From NCBI GenBank assembly GCA_902610115.1, contig CACLUK010000001.1, positions 62,001-126,000 on the forward strand: a DNA stretch of 64,000 nucleotides, written 5' to 3'. Positions 22,169 to 31,467 of the stretch are shown here, one piece after another. The notes below the pieces were generated by a model. It was not told the DNA's origin. It worked only from the letters and a program-made list of their open reading frames with translations, and made no database searches. The stretch comes from an uncultured Pelagibacteraceae bacterium (GTDB taxonomy: Bacteria > Pseudomonadota > Alphaproteobacteria > Pelagibacterales > Pelagibacteraceae). Position numbers and translations under genes: made by a program. Position 1 is the first letter of the stretch. Each line of letters begins with the position of its first letter.

Positions 22169-22744
22169 TTAAAAAAGCCGGTTAATTATATTAGCCGGCT
22201 TTTTTTTTATGTCAGACATAACAGCCAAAAATTCAGACCTTACTATTTTTAATTTATTAATATTGGATAGATTGATTCCACCTAAAGGCACTAAAGCTAG
22301 AATACTTCTTAAGGAAAATTGGTTGAATTTATTAATACCTAAGAATGACATTTTAGGCTTGTAAGTAACTCTGAATAATCTTGGAAATAAGATAATGTTA
22401 CAACCTTGTTTTCTTTTTGTTTGAATTTCTAAATAGTTGTGTGCAGACCCTATGATTTCATAGTTCAATCTCTTAAGATTTAAAGGCTTATAACAATAAT
22501 TTTTACTTGAAAGATAAATTCCATCAGAATTTAATTTGACAGCTAGTTCTATATTATTTGCAACAAAAAACTTGACTGTTTTTAACTTACATTTTTTTCT
22601 GAAACTTTTTAATTTTGCAATATCCTCCTGTTTGCCAAGATTTCTATAAATTATTATAAATTTGTTACGTTTTTTAATGTTTATTAATTCTATATCTTTT
22701 ATACTTTCAATAATTAAAAAATATTTTTTTTTTAAAATGAACAT
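22169..22744 (-). CDS. ThiE/TenI-like (thiamine phosphate synthase family) protein, possibly degenerate
   Basis: TIM-barrel-like IIGSAHN...PLGGINLSNI pattern; catalytic motifs poorly conserved. Confidence 0.6.
   Translation of the reverse strand: MFILKKKYFLIIESIKDIELINIKKRNKFIIIYRNLGKQEDIAKLKSFRKKCKLKTVKFFVANNIELAVKLNSDGIYLSSKNYCYKPLNLKRLNYEIIGSAHNYLEIQTKRKQGCNIILFPRLFRVTYKPKMSFLGINKFNQFSLRSILALVPLGGINLSNINKLKIVRSEFLAVMSDIKKKPANIINRLF
22171..22208 (+). terminator. Intrinsic terminator of the porin gene
   Basis: AAAAAAGCCGGTTAAT-TAT-ATTAGCCGGCTTTTTT, 16-bp stem with one G-U, then T-run. Confidence 0.95.
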
Positions 22745-23395
22745 ATGAACAACATAATTGAAAGTTTTGAAAAAATAAATTCTAATATTGGAAGACTGAG
22801 CTTACAAAAGAAGATAAATATAGTCGCTGTAAGCAAAACATTTTCTCTGGAACATATCAAACCATTAATTGAACATGGACATGAACACTATGGTGAAAAC
22901 AGAGTTCAAGAGGCAGTAACAAAATGGAGTGAATTAAAATCAAACAATAATAATCTAAAACTACACTTGATTGGAAAACTGCAAACAAATAAAGCTAAAG
23001 ATGCGATTAGACTTTTCGATTATATCCACTCAGTTGATAGTCAAAAATTAGCAGATGTGTTATCAAAACATCAAACTAACTTAAAGAAGCGTCTTAAATA
23101 TTTTATTCAAGTCAATATTGGTAATGAAATACAAAAATCTGGTGTACCCGTTAACGAGTTAGATTCTTTTTATAACTATTGTGTTAATAATGCTCGTCTT
23201 GATATTATTGGTCTTATGGTAATCCCACCAAACGACAATGATACAAAAAAATATTTCAAGTCTTTAAGTGAATTGAATAAATCTCTGGCTTTACCAGAAC
23301 TTAGTATGGGTATGTCATCTGATTATATAGATGCAATAAAACATGGTGCAACGTTTGTGAGAATTGGCAGCTCTATTTTTGGTTCCCGATCTTAA
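22745..23395 (+). CDS. YggS family pyridoxal phosphate homeostasis protein
   Basis: INIVAVSKTFSLEHIKPLIEHGHEHYGENRVQEA, LSMGMSSDYIDAIKHGATFVRIGSSIFG. Confidence 0.96.
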   Translation: MNNIIESFEKINSNIGRLSLQKKINIVAVSKTFSLEHIKPLIEHGHEHYGENRVQEAVTKWSELKSNNNNLKLHLIGKLQTNKAKDAIRLFDYIHSVDSQKLADVLSKHQTNLKKRLKYFIQVNIGNEIQKSGVPVNELDSFYNYCVNNARLDIIGLMVIPPNDNDTKKYFKSLSELNKSLALPELSMGMSSDYIDAIKHGATFVRIGSSIFGSRS

Positions 23396-23873
23396 CTTTT
23401 GTATTTAATCTTAAATTTTTAATAATATTTAAAAGATTTTGCTTTGTTATAGCAACACATCCTTCAGTTTTATTAAATTTTTTTTTAGCAACATGTATGA
23501 AAATTGCACTACCTTTGTTCTTAATTATTGGATTCATATTGAAATTTAATACAAGAATTAAATCGTAAGTATTTTCTTTTCTGAAAAGTTTTTCATAGGT
23601 ATAATTGAAAGGTAGTTTTATCAATTTATTATAACTTTTAGACGTAGGATCATTACACCAGCCCATTTTTTTTGTAATAATAATTTTTCTTAATTTAGTT
23701 TTTATTTTTTTTATTCTATCTTTTCTATAAAGAAGGTATTTGATTTTATACTGCCCTACTGGGGTTTTTAGATCTCCTTCTTTTATTTTATACCCAATAC
23801 CTTTTTTACCTATTGCACATTTTACTTTAAAATTGTTAAAAGTAAGATAATTTTTGTTTATTGTAATATGCAT
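23373..23873 (-). CDS. L,D-transpeptidase (YkuD) family protein
   Basis: IFIHVAKKKFNKTEGCVAI catalytic motif; ATG at 23873 (ORF track begins at TTG 23876). Confidence 0.8.
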   Translation of the reverse strand: MHITINKNYLTFNNFKVKCAIGKKGIGYKIKEGDLKTPVGQYKIKYLLYRKDRIKKIKTKLRKIIITKKMGWCNDPTSKSYNKLIKLPFNYTYEKLFRKENTYDLILVLNFNMNPIIKNKGSAIFIHVAKKKFNKTEGCVAITKQNLLNIIKNLRLNTKVKIGNQK

Positions 23874-24476
23874 CAATTAAATGTTCTAATTTTTGGCCCT
23901 TCTTCATTTATATCTACATTAAATGAACTCAAACCTTTTTTAAAGTTTAATCATTTTTCTGATTTTGAGGAGAAAAACTACGACATTATTCTGTTTCACG
24001 AGGAATCTCTTAAAGATAATAAAAAAAAAAATCAGATTAGTAAAAGTCATTCCCTCAAAATTTTTGTTTCTAATAAAAATAAAAAACCATCTATTGATTA
24101 TGATGAGCATTTACAGATCCCCACAACAATTAAAGAAATAAACAATACAGTTGAAAAGATAGTAGCAAAAAAAAAATTTTTCCACAATTCTTCAATTAAA
24201 GTTAAAGAGTATCTAATGGATAAAAATGAAAAAAGGTTATCTAAAGAAAATAATTTCGTCACTCTAACAGAAAAAGAAATTAAGCTTATCGAATTGCTTT
24301 TAAACAGCACTGAACCTATTTCCAAAAATAAAATTTTATCTTCAGTCTGGAACTACTCTACTAATGCTGACACACATACCGTAGAGACACATATATATAG
24401 ACTGAGAAAAAAGATTAGTAAAAAATTTATGGATGAAAATTTTATCCTAAATTATAAAAACGGTTATTCGTTTTGA
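23868..24476 (+). CDS. OmpR-type winged-helix regulator with degenerate receiver domain
   Basis: C-terminal LTEKEIKLIELLLNSTEPISKNKILSSVWNYSTNADTHTVETHIYRLRKKI; N-terminus lacks acidic/phospho-Asp residues. Confidence 0.8.
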   Translation: MHQLNVLIFGPSSFISTLNELKPFLKFNHFSDFEEKNYDIILFHEESLKDNKKKNQISKSHSLKIFVSNKNKKPSIDYDEHLQIPTTIKEINNTVEKIVAKKKFFHNSSIKVKEYLMDKNEKRLSKENNFVTLTEKEIKLIELLLNSTEPISKNKILSSVWNYSTNADTHTVETHIYRLRKKISKKFMDENFILNYKNGYSF

Positions 24477-24595
24477 AAAAGAGAAATAAATTTGCAAAAG
24501 ATTTATTTTCACCTAAGTATAGAAAAAGGGTTATTAAACCTAAAAAGGGTAAAGGTAGTTATAAAAGAAAGAAAGCTAATTCAATTTACTCTTAA
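24473..24595 (+). CDS. arfA: ArfA-like alternative ribosome-rescue factor (40 aa)
   Basis: TTG start: MKKRNKFAKDLFSPKYRKRVIKPKKGKGSYKRKKANSIYS; matches ArfA core (LFR-RV--KKGKGSY-RK). Below the ORF-track length cutoff. Confidence 0.75.
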   Translation: MKKRNKFAKDLFSPKYRKRVIKPKKGKGSYKRKKANSIYS

Positions 24596-24606
24596 AAATC
24601 TATTAA

Positions 24607-25536
24607 TTAACTTAGCCTTGCTCCAATAATCTGAATAATCTTCGAGGCCATTTCTGCCCCTTTTTCTAAGCTTTCCTTTGTAGATTTATTATTGATAAAA
24701 CCATGTAAAAAACCGCTCGCGAATAGGTCCCCTGCACCAGTTAGATCTTTGATGTGATCAATCTTAAGTGCACTACACTCTGTAACTTCATCTTTATTAA
24801 TTGCAATGGCACCTTTATTACCTCTAGTTACCACAATTAATTTGTTAATATTCTTTGAGAATTCTATTACTTGTTTGAAATCCTTTGTATTTATAAGTGA
24901 CATAATTTCTTGTTCATTTGCAAAAGTAATATCCAGTTTATTTTTGACCAATTCTATAAAATGAAGTTTGTGTCTTTCGACACAAAATAAGTCTGATAGA
25001 GACATGGCAACTTTTCTTGCGTTATTGATCGCTATCTCAAAAGCTTTCTTAGGCTCACCTTCATCCCAAAGATATCCCTCTAAAAATAATATTTCACTTT
25101 TTTTTACTGAAGAAACATCAATATCTATCTCACTGATCTTCCCGGCAGTACCAAGAAAAGTTACCATTGTTCTCTCAGAGTCTGGAGTAACTAATATTAA
25201 GCAAGTTCCAGTAGGTGTACTCTCTTTTTTTTTAGAGTATAAAAATTTAACACTCTCTTTTTTTAAACCATTTTCGTACTTATTACCCAAATCATCATCA
25301 CTTATTTTGCCTATAAAACCTACCTCATTTCCAAGTTGTGAAAGACCAACTATTGTATTTGCAACTGAGCCCCCGGATACAGTTTCCTCTATCTTTAATG
25401 AAGATAATAAATTCTTAAATTCATATTCATCCACCAGTTTCATTGTACTTTTTGTTAAACTATTCTGAGCGATAAATTTATCGTCAACTTTACAAATTAC
25501 ATCAACAATAGCGTTACCAATTCCTAAAATTTTCAT
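24607..25536 (-). CDS. Adenosine kinase / PfkB family sugar kinase
   Basis: GIGNAIVDVICKVDD, SGGSVANTIVGLSQLG, DLTGAGDLFASGFLHG. Confidence 0.93.
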   Translation of the reverse strand: MKILGIGNAIVDVICKVDDKFIAQNSLTKSTMKLVDEYEFKNLLSSLKIEETVSGGSVANTIVGLSQLGNEVGFIGKISDDDLGNKYENGLKKESVKFLYSKKKESTPTGTCLILVTPDSERTMVTFLGTAGKISEIDIDVSSVKKSEILFLEGYLWDEGEPKKAFEIAINNARKVAMSLSDLFCVERHKLHFIELVKNKLDITFANEQEIMSLINTKDFKQVIEFSKNINKLIVVTRGNKGAIAINKDEVTECSALKIDHIKDLTGAGDLFASGFLHGFINNKSTKESLEKGAEMASKIIQIIGARLS

Positions 25537-26190
25537 CTATGCTTTTTTTGTTTTAATAGGTTTTCTTCTATTCGGATTACAAGCTTTACATATTTTACAA
25601 GTTATACCATAACAATCTCTAGCTTTACAATATTCACGACCATACCAAATAATTTGTAGATGAAGTCGATTCCAATATTTTTTGGGAAAAATATTCTTTA
25701 AATCTTTTTCTGTTTGAAGAACATTTTTACCATTTGTAAGACCCCATCGTTGGGCAAGCCGGTGTATGTGTGTATCTATGGGAAAGGCAGGAAAACCAAA
25801 TCCCTGAGACATTACAACACTAGCTGTTTTATGTCCGACACCTGGCAGCTGTTCCAGCTCTTCGTATGTTTTGGGCACTTTTCCCTTGTATTTTTTAACT
25901 AATGTTTTTGACAAATAAAAGATACTTTTCGCTTTTACCCTAAAAATTCCAATTTTTTTTATTAAACCTTCAATTCTTCTTCTTCCTAATTTTACAAAAT
26001 GTTCAGGTTTATTATATTTCGGGTAAATTTTTTTAGTAACATTATTAACGTTTACATCAGTGCACTGCGCAGAGAGAAGGACTGAAATTAAAAGAGTAAA
26101 TGTATTTTTATAATTAAGAGGAACTTTAATATTTGGATATGTATTATTTAATATTTTTATAATAAACTTAGCTTTTTTTTTACTATTCAC
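25537..26190 (-). CDS. nth: Endonuclease III
   Basis: LLSAQCTDVNVN, LPGVGHKTASVV, C-terminal CX6CX2CX5C Fe-S cluster. Confidence 0.97.
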   Translation of the reverse strand: MNSKKKAKFIIKILNNTYPNIKVPLNYKNTFTLLISVLLSAQCTDVNVNNVTKKIYPKYNKPEHFVKLGRRRIEGLIKKIGIFRVKAKSIFYLSKTLVKKYKGKVPKTYEELEQLPGVGHKTASVVMSQGFGFPAFPIDTHIHRLAQRWGLTNGKNVLQTEKDLKNIFPKKYWNRLHLQIIWYGREYCKARDCYGITCKICKACNPNRRKPIKTKKA

Positions 26191-26963
26191 TTAAAGTTTA
26201 AAAGATCTCTCATAGAATAAAGACCTGGTTTTTTATTAGATAACCACTTAGCAGCAGTTAGAGCACCTTCAGAGTAAAGAGCTCGATCAAAAGATTCATG
26301 GTTTAAAGTAACAATTTCTTTTCCACTAGAAAATGTCACTTCATGTTCGCCAATCACTTCGCCTTTTCTTATAGAGTTAAAATTTATTTTATTTCCGTAA
26401 GGAAATGATTTTTTATTAAGGTATTTTTTTCCTATAATATTATAAAAGTTTTTCTTTTTTCCTAATGCAATTCCTTTACCTAACATTAGTGCTGTGCCTG
26501 ATGGATAGTCTATTTTGTGTTTGTGATGCACTTCATAAATTTTACTCAAAAAACTTTTTCCTAATGATTTTGATGTAATTTCAGTCAGGTATATTAGTAA
26601 ATTTACACCTAAACTCATATTTCCAGCTTTTAAAATAGGAATTTTTTTTGAATGTCCTTTTATCAATTTTTCCTCTTTTTTAGTAAAACCTGTTGTACCA
26701 ATCACAACTTTCTTTTTTTGTTTTACAGCAATTTTAAGAATTTCTAACGTACATTTAGGAACAGTAAAGTCTATAATTATGTTTGTATTCTTAAAAACAT
26801 GTTCTGAATTCAACTCAGGTTTTATTCCGAAAATTTTTTTATTTACTTTTTTGTTTTCAGTAAGAGATACAATCTTAAAAATTTTATTTTTACTTGCCGA
26901 TTTAATGAGCTGTTGGCCCATCCTTCCCATGCATCCTGATATTGATAATTTAATTTTTTTCAT
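26187..26963 (-). CDS. dapB: 4-hydroxy-tetrahydrodipicolinate reductase
   Basis: SISGCMGRMGQQLIKSA, EVHHKHKIDYPSGTAL. Confidence 0.96.
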   Translation of the reverse strand: MKKIKLSISGCMGRMGQQLIKSASKNKIFKIVSLTENKKVNKKIFGIKPELNSEHVFKNTNIIIDFTVPKCTLEILKIAVKQKKKVVIGTTGFTKKEEKLIKGHSKKIPILKAGNMSLGVNLLIYLTEITSKSLGKSFLSKIYEVHHKHKIDYPSGTALMLGKGIALGKKKNFYNIIGKKYLNKKSFPYGNKINFNSIRKGEVIGEHEVTFSSGKEIVTLNHESFDRALYSEGALTAAKWLSNKKPGLYSMRDLLNFK

Positions 26964-27130
26964 TATTTAATTAAGTAAATAATTACAATAATCAGAAGTA
27001 CAATTATAGTCCAGATAGATAAATTATTTAAAAATTGTTTTAACTTATTATTGGTGGATAAAAAACCAGGTAAGATTAAAACAAGCACTGCAATAAGAAA
27101 TATTGCAGACATTATTTGATCAGTACCCAT
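26963..27130 (-). CDS. Small membrane protein (55 aa)
   Basis: MGTDQIMSAIFLIAVLVLILPGFLSTNNKLKQFLNNLSIWTIIVLLIIVIIYLIK; two hydrophobic segments; fills the dnaJ-dapB gap and its stop overlaps the dapB ATG. Confidence 0.65.
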   Translation of the reverse strand: MGTDQIMSAIFLIAVLVLILPGFLSTNNKLKQFLNNLSIWTIIVLLIIVIIYLIK

Positions 27131-27135
27131 TTAAA

Positions 27136-28260
27136 CTAGTTTTTCTTCCAGAACTTTTTAGCCTTTTCAAAGAAGCTCTTGATCACTGGATCAGGTTTAT
27201 TAGCCTCTATTTCATTAAATTCTTCTAATATTTCCTTTTGTCTTTTAGATAGCGATGTTGGCACCTGAGTGACAACTCTAATGTAAAGATCGCCAAATAA
27301 ACTTCTTCTTAGAATTGGCATTCCTTTGCCTTTTAATCTAAATTGTTTTCCGTGTTGTGTTCCTGAAGGAATTTTAATTTTCGATTTTCCTCCATCTATT
27401 GAAGGCACCTCCACAGAAGTACCCAGTGCAGCGTCTGAAAATGAAATCGGCAATTCATAATATAAATTTTCGTCTGATCTCTTAAATATATTATGATTAT
27501 CTATGGATATAAATAAGTATAAATCTCCACTAGAGCCACCTTTCGAGCCAGCTTCTCCTTTACCAGATAGCCTTATTCTTGTTCCATCATCCACACCTTT
27601 TGGAATTTTCACTGAGACGTTCTCATTAGCTTGTGTTTTTCCATTTCCACTACAAATATTACATGGTGTACTAATCATTTCTCCATAACCACTACATTGT
27701 GGACAGGTTTGTTGAACTGTAAAGAAGCCTTGATTAGTTCTCACTTTTCCTCTTCCAGAACAGTAATCGCATCTAATAGGTTTTGATCCTTTTGCTGCAC
27801 CACTTCCCGAACATGATTTGCAAGATTTATAAGTTGTATACCTTACATTCTTTTCAGTTCCTCTGTAGGCATCCTCTAAGCTTATACTGACATCGTATCT
27901 TAAATCATTTCCTCTATTACTAGTTCTTCTAGAGGAACTTCCACCAAAATCACTAAAGAAATCCTCAAAAATATCTGAGAAAGAGGAACTATCAAATCCT
28001 CCAAATCCTTGAAATCCAGCTCCGCTCCCCCCACCTTCAAAAGCGGCATGACCGAATTGATCATAATTAGCTTTTCTTTTATCATCAGAAAGTATGTGGT
28101 ATGCCTCGCTAGCCTCTTTAAATTTTTCTTCCGAAGCCTTATCGCCCTTATTTTTGTCTGGATGATATTTTAATGCTAATTTTCTGTAAGCTTTTTTTAT
28201 ATCGTCTTTTGAAGCCCCTCTCGGGATACCTAAGACATCATAACAATCTCTTTTAGCCAC
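27136..28260 (-). CDS. dnaJ: Chaperone DnaJ (GTG start)
   Basis: J domain [22 protein letters not shown], four CxxCxGxG repeats; SD AAGGAG before GTG. Confidence 0.98.
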   Translation of the reverse strand: MAKRDCYDVLGIPRGASKDDIKKAYRKLALKYHPDKNKGDKASEEKFKEASEAYHILSDDKRKANYDQFGHAAFEGGGSGAGFQGFGGFDSSSFSDIFEDFFSDFGGSSSRRTSNRGNDLRYDVSISLEDAYRGTEKNVRYTTYKSCKSCSGSGAAKGSKPIRCDYCSGRGKVRTNQGFFTVQQTCPQCSGYGEMISTPCNICSGNGKTQANENVSVKIPKGVDDGTRIRLSGKGEAGSKGGSSGDLYLFISIDNHNIFKRSDENLYYELPISFSDAALGTSVEVPSIDGGKSKIKIPSGTQHGKQFRLKGKGMPILRRSLFGDLYIRVVTQVPTSLSKRQKEILEEFNEIEANKPDPVIKSFFEKAKKFWKKN

Positions 28261-28283
28261 AGGACGTCTCCTTATTTTTTATC

Positions 28284-30209
28284 TTAGGCGCTTTTTTCTT
28301 TATCTTCTTTTACGTCTTCAAAATCTGCGTCTACAACATTGTCTTTTTCACCAGGTTTAGAATCTTTTGGTCCACCAGCATCTTTGTCATCTTTATTTGG
28401 TTTTTGTTGGCTTTTGTATACTGCTTCACCAAGTTTCATAGAAACTTGAATTAAACTTTGTGTTTTTTTCTTAATATCATCTAAGTCAGTGCCTTCTAAA
28501 GATTTTTTAAGATCAGCTATACCACTTTCTATGGCTTTCTTTTCTTCTGCTGAAACTTTATCACCATGCTCTTTTAAACTTTTTTCTGTAGAAAAAACCA
28601 AGCTATCAGCTTGATTTCTAGCATCAACAGATTCTCTTTTCTTTTTATCTGCCTCTTTATTAGCCTCTGCATCTTTAACCATTTTTTGAATTTCCTCATC
28701 AGATAGACCTCCAGAGGCTTGTATTTGTATTTTTTGTTCTTTACCTGTACCTTTATCCTTTGCGGATACACTTACGATACCATTCGCATCGATATCAAAA
28801 GTAACTTCTATTTGTGGAGTTCCTCTTGGCGCAGGTGGAATACCAACTAATTCAAAATTTCCAAGAATTTTATTATCGGCAGCCATTTCTCTTTCGCCTT
28901 GTAAAACTCTTATAGAAACAGCAGGCTGATTATCCTCTGCAGTTGAAAAAACCTGACTTTTCTTTGTTGGAATTGTAGTATTTTTTTCAATGAGTTTTGT
29001 CGATACACCGCCCAGAGTTTCAATACCAAGTGATAATGGGGTAACATCTAAAAGTAATACGTCTTTAACATCACCTTGTAAGACACCACCTTGAATAGCT
29101 GCGCCCATAGCAACTACTTCATCTGGATTAACACTTTTATTAGGTTCTTTTCCGAAAAAATTTTTAACAGTCTCGATTATTTTTGGCATTCTCGTCATTC
29201 CCCCTACAAGAACTACTTCGTTGATTTCAGCTGCAGAAAATCCTGAGTCTTTCAAAGCTGTTTTACATGGTTCTAATGTTCTATCAACCAAACTTTGAAC
29301 TAATGCCTCAAGCTTTGCTCTGGTAAATTTTAAATTTAAGTGTTTAGGTCCATTTTTATCAGCAGTTATAAATGGCAAGTTAATTTCAGTTTGAGCCGCA
29401 GAGGATAATTCAATTTTAGCTTTTTCAGCAGCTTCTTTTAATCTTTGAAGAGCAAGTTTATCTGTTTTTAGATCAATTCCATTATCTTTTTTAAATTCGG
29501 AAGCAAGATATTCAACTATAGCATCGTCAAAGTCTTCACCACCTAAGAAAGTGTCACCGTTTGTAGATTTAACTTCAAATACTCCATCACCGATTTCCAA
29601 AATTGAAATATCGAAAGTACCACCTCCTAAATCATAGACAGCGATTTTCTTTCCACCTTTTTTATCTAGCCCGTAAGCAAGTGACGCTGCTGTTGGTTCA
29701 TTTATGATTCTTAAAACTTCTAATCCAGCAATTTTGCCTGCATCCTTTGTAGCTTGTCTTTGAGAATCATTGAAATATGCTGGAACAGTTATTACAGCTT
29801 TAGTTACTGCCTGACCTAAATACTTTTCAGCAGTCTCTTTCATTTTTTGTAAAACAAATGCAGAGATTTGCGCAGGTGAATACTTCTTACCTTTTCCTTC
29901 CACCCAAGCATCACCATTATCTGATTTTACTATTTTATAAGGAACTTTTGAAATATCTTTTTGAACTGATGGGCCATCAAATTTTCTTCCTATTAATCTT
30001 TTTACAGCAAAAATAGTGTCACCTGCATTAGTCACCGCTTGTCTTTTCGCAGGTTGTCCGACTAACTTTTCATCATTTTCTAAAAAAGCTACTACTGAGG
30101 GAGTAGTTCTAGCACCCTCTACGTTTTCTAAAACTTTTGCTTGCGAGCCATCCATTATGGCTACACATGAATTCGTTGTTCCTAAATCAATTCCTATTAC
30201 TTTACTCAT
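28284..30209 (-). CDS. dnaK: Chaperone DnaK
   Basis: [18 protein letters not shown]; full Hsp70. Confidence 0.99.
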   Translation of the reverse strand: MSKVIGIDLGTTNSCVAIMDGSQAKVLENVEGARTTPSVVAFLENDEKLVGQPAKRQAVTNAGDTIFAVKRLIGRKFDGPSVQKDISKVPYKIVKSDNGDAWVEGKGKKYSPAQISAFVLQKMKETAEKYLGQAVTKAVITVPAYFNDSQRQATKDAGKIAGLEVLRIINEPTAASLAYGLDKKGGKKIAVYDLGGGTFDISILEIGDGVFEVKSTNGDTFLGGEDFDDAIVEYLASEFKKDNGIDLKTDKLALQRLKEAAEKAKIELSSAAQTEINLPFITADKNGPKHLNLKFTRAKLEALVQSLVDRTLEPCKTALKDSGFSAAEINEVVLVGGMTRMPKIIETVKNFFGKEPNKSVNPDEVVAMGAAIQGGVLQGDVKDVLLLDVTPLSLGIETLGGVSTKLIEKNTTIPTKKSQVFSTAEDNQPAVSIRVLQGEREMAADNKILGNFELVGIPPAPRGTPQIEVTFDIDANGIVSVSAKDKGTGKEQKIQIQASGGLSDEEIQKMVKDAEANKEADKKKRESVDARNQADSLVFSTEKSLKEHGDKVSAEEKKAIESGIADLKKSLEGTDLDDIKKKTQSLIQVSMKLGEAVYKSQQKPNKDDKDAGGPKDSKPGEKDNVVDADFEDVKEDKEKSA

Positions 30210-30233
30210 AATTATTTTTCCTTAACATGGCTT

Positions 30234-30261
30234 ATATGGGTGTTTTTTTTTTATCTACAAG
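30234..30261 (-). promoter_or_regulatory. Candidate RpoH (sigma-32) promoter upstream of dnaK
   Basis: Minus strand CTTGTAG-N14-CCCATAT in the grpE-dnaK gap. Confidence 0.55.
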
Positions 30262-30262
30262 G

Positions 30263-30844
30263 TTAATTTTTCTCTTTTTTTTCACTTTTTGCTTCATTTT
30301 TTGAATTTTTTTTCTTAGCAACCCCTACTAATGCTGGTCTTAACAACCTCTCACTCAACATGTAGCCTGGCTGTATTTCTTGAACGATGGTCCCAATTTC
30401 TGAGTTATCATCTTCAATTTCTGCCATTGCTTGATGAAAATTGGGGTCAAATTTTTTACCATTCACATCAATTTTTTTAATTCCATTTTTTTCAAATATA
30501 GAAATTAAATCTTTTTCAATTATGGAAATGTTATCTAAAAATTTATCCAAATCTTTGTTTGTTTTTAAAATTTCATCAGTTTTAATTGCATTTTTTGCTC
30601 TAGCCAGGTTGTCTAATATTGCCAAACTTTCCTTTGCAAAATTAAAAGACCCAAATTCAAATGCGTCTTTTATTTCTTTTTCAAACCTCCTTCTTTGATT
30701 TTCAATTTCAGCTAAAGATCTTAATAATTTATCTTCAGTTTCTTTAAATTTCTTTTCCAAACTAGTTTCATCCAATTTATTGTCGGATGTTTCACTTTGA
30801 ATAGTTTCTTCTTTATTAACTTTTTTTTCGTTATCTTCTGACAT
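30263..30844 (-). CDS. grpE: Nucleotide exchange factor GrpE
   Basis: LRSLAEIENQRRRFEKE...GKKFDPNFHQAMAEI...GYMLSERLLRPALVGVAKK. Confidence 0.96.
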   Translation of the reverse strand: MSEDNEKKVNKEETIQSETSDNKLDETSLEKKFKETEDKLLRSLAEIENQRRRFEKEIKDAFEFGSFNFAKESLAILDNLARAKNAIKTDEILKTNKDLDKFLDNISIIEKDLISIFEKNGIKKIDVNGKKFDPNFHQAMAEIEDDNSEIGTIVQEIQPGYMLSERLLRPALVGVAKKKNSKNEAKSEKKEKN

Positions 30845-30888
30845 CTAATTTGCTATATAGTAAATAATTTTAAAAATACTAGGTCAAA

Positions 30889-31467
30889 ATGAAAAAAATA
30901 TTAATAGGCACTCATAATAAAGGCAAATTTAAAGAAATTTCATATTTAATTTCAAAAAAATTTAAAAAGATATCACCTATTTCGCTCAGAATCCCAAGTC
31001 CAAAAGAAACAGGTAAAACTTTTTCATCAAATTCAAAACTAAAAGCTAATTTTTTTTCTAAGTTTGTAGATTACGCTGTTATATCAGATGATTCTGGGTT
31101 GTGTATTAAAACTCTTAATAATATACCAGGAATATACTCTGCTAGACTCGCCAAGAAAAAAGGTAGTTTTTATAAGGCTATGAAATTTATACTTAAAAAA
31201 TTAGAAGGAAAAAAAAATAGATCTGCTACTTTCGTCTGCAGTCTTTCAATAAAATTCCCCAAAAAAAAATTGGTTACTGTTCAAGGAAAGTTAAATGGAA
31301 TCATATCAAAAAAAATATTAGGAAATAGGGGTTTTGGATATGATCCAATATTTATTCCAAGTGGTTATAAAATTACTTTTGGGCAAATGACATATTACAA
31401 AAAAATAAAACTAGATCATAGGTTTTTAGCTTTTAAAAAATTAAAAAATAAAATTAAAATTTTGTAA
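30889..31467 (+). CDS. rdgB: XTP/dITP diphosphatase (RdgB/HAM1)
   Basis: ILIGTHNKGKFKEI, VISDDSGLCI, GNRGFGYDPIFIP. Confidence 0.95.
   Translation: MKKILIGTHNKGKFKEISYLISKKFKKISPISLRIPSPKETGKTFSSNSKLKANFFSKFVDYAVISDDSGLCIKTLNNIPGIYSARLAKKKGSFYKAMKFILKKLEGKKNRSATFVCSLSIKFPKKKLVTVQGKLNGIISKKILGNRGFGYDPIFIPSGYKITFGQMTYYKKIKLDHRFLAFKKLKNKIKIL

Noticed and set aside
23992-24007. TGTTTCACGAGGAATC parS half-site
   Set aside because: Right half does not match GTGAAACA; likely chance in AT-rich coding DNA.
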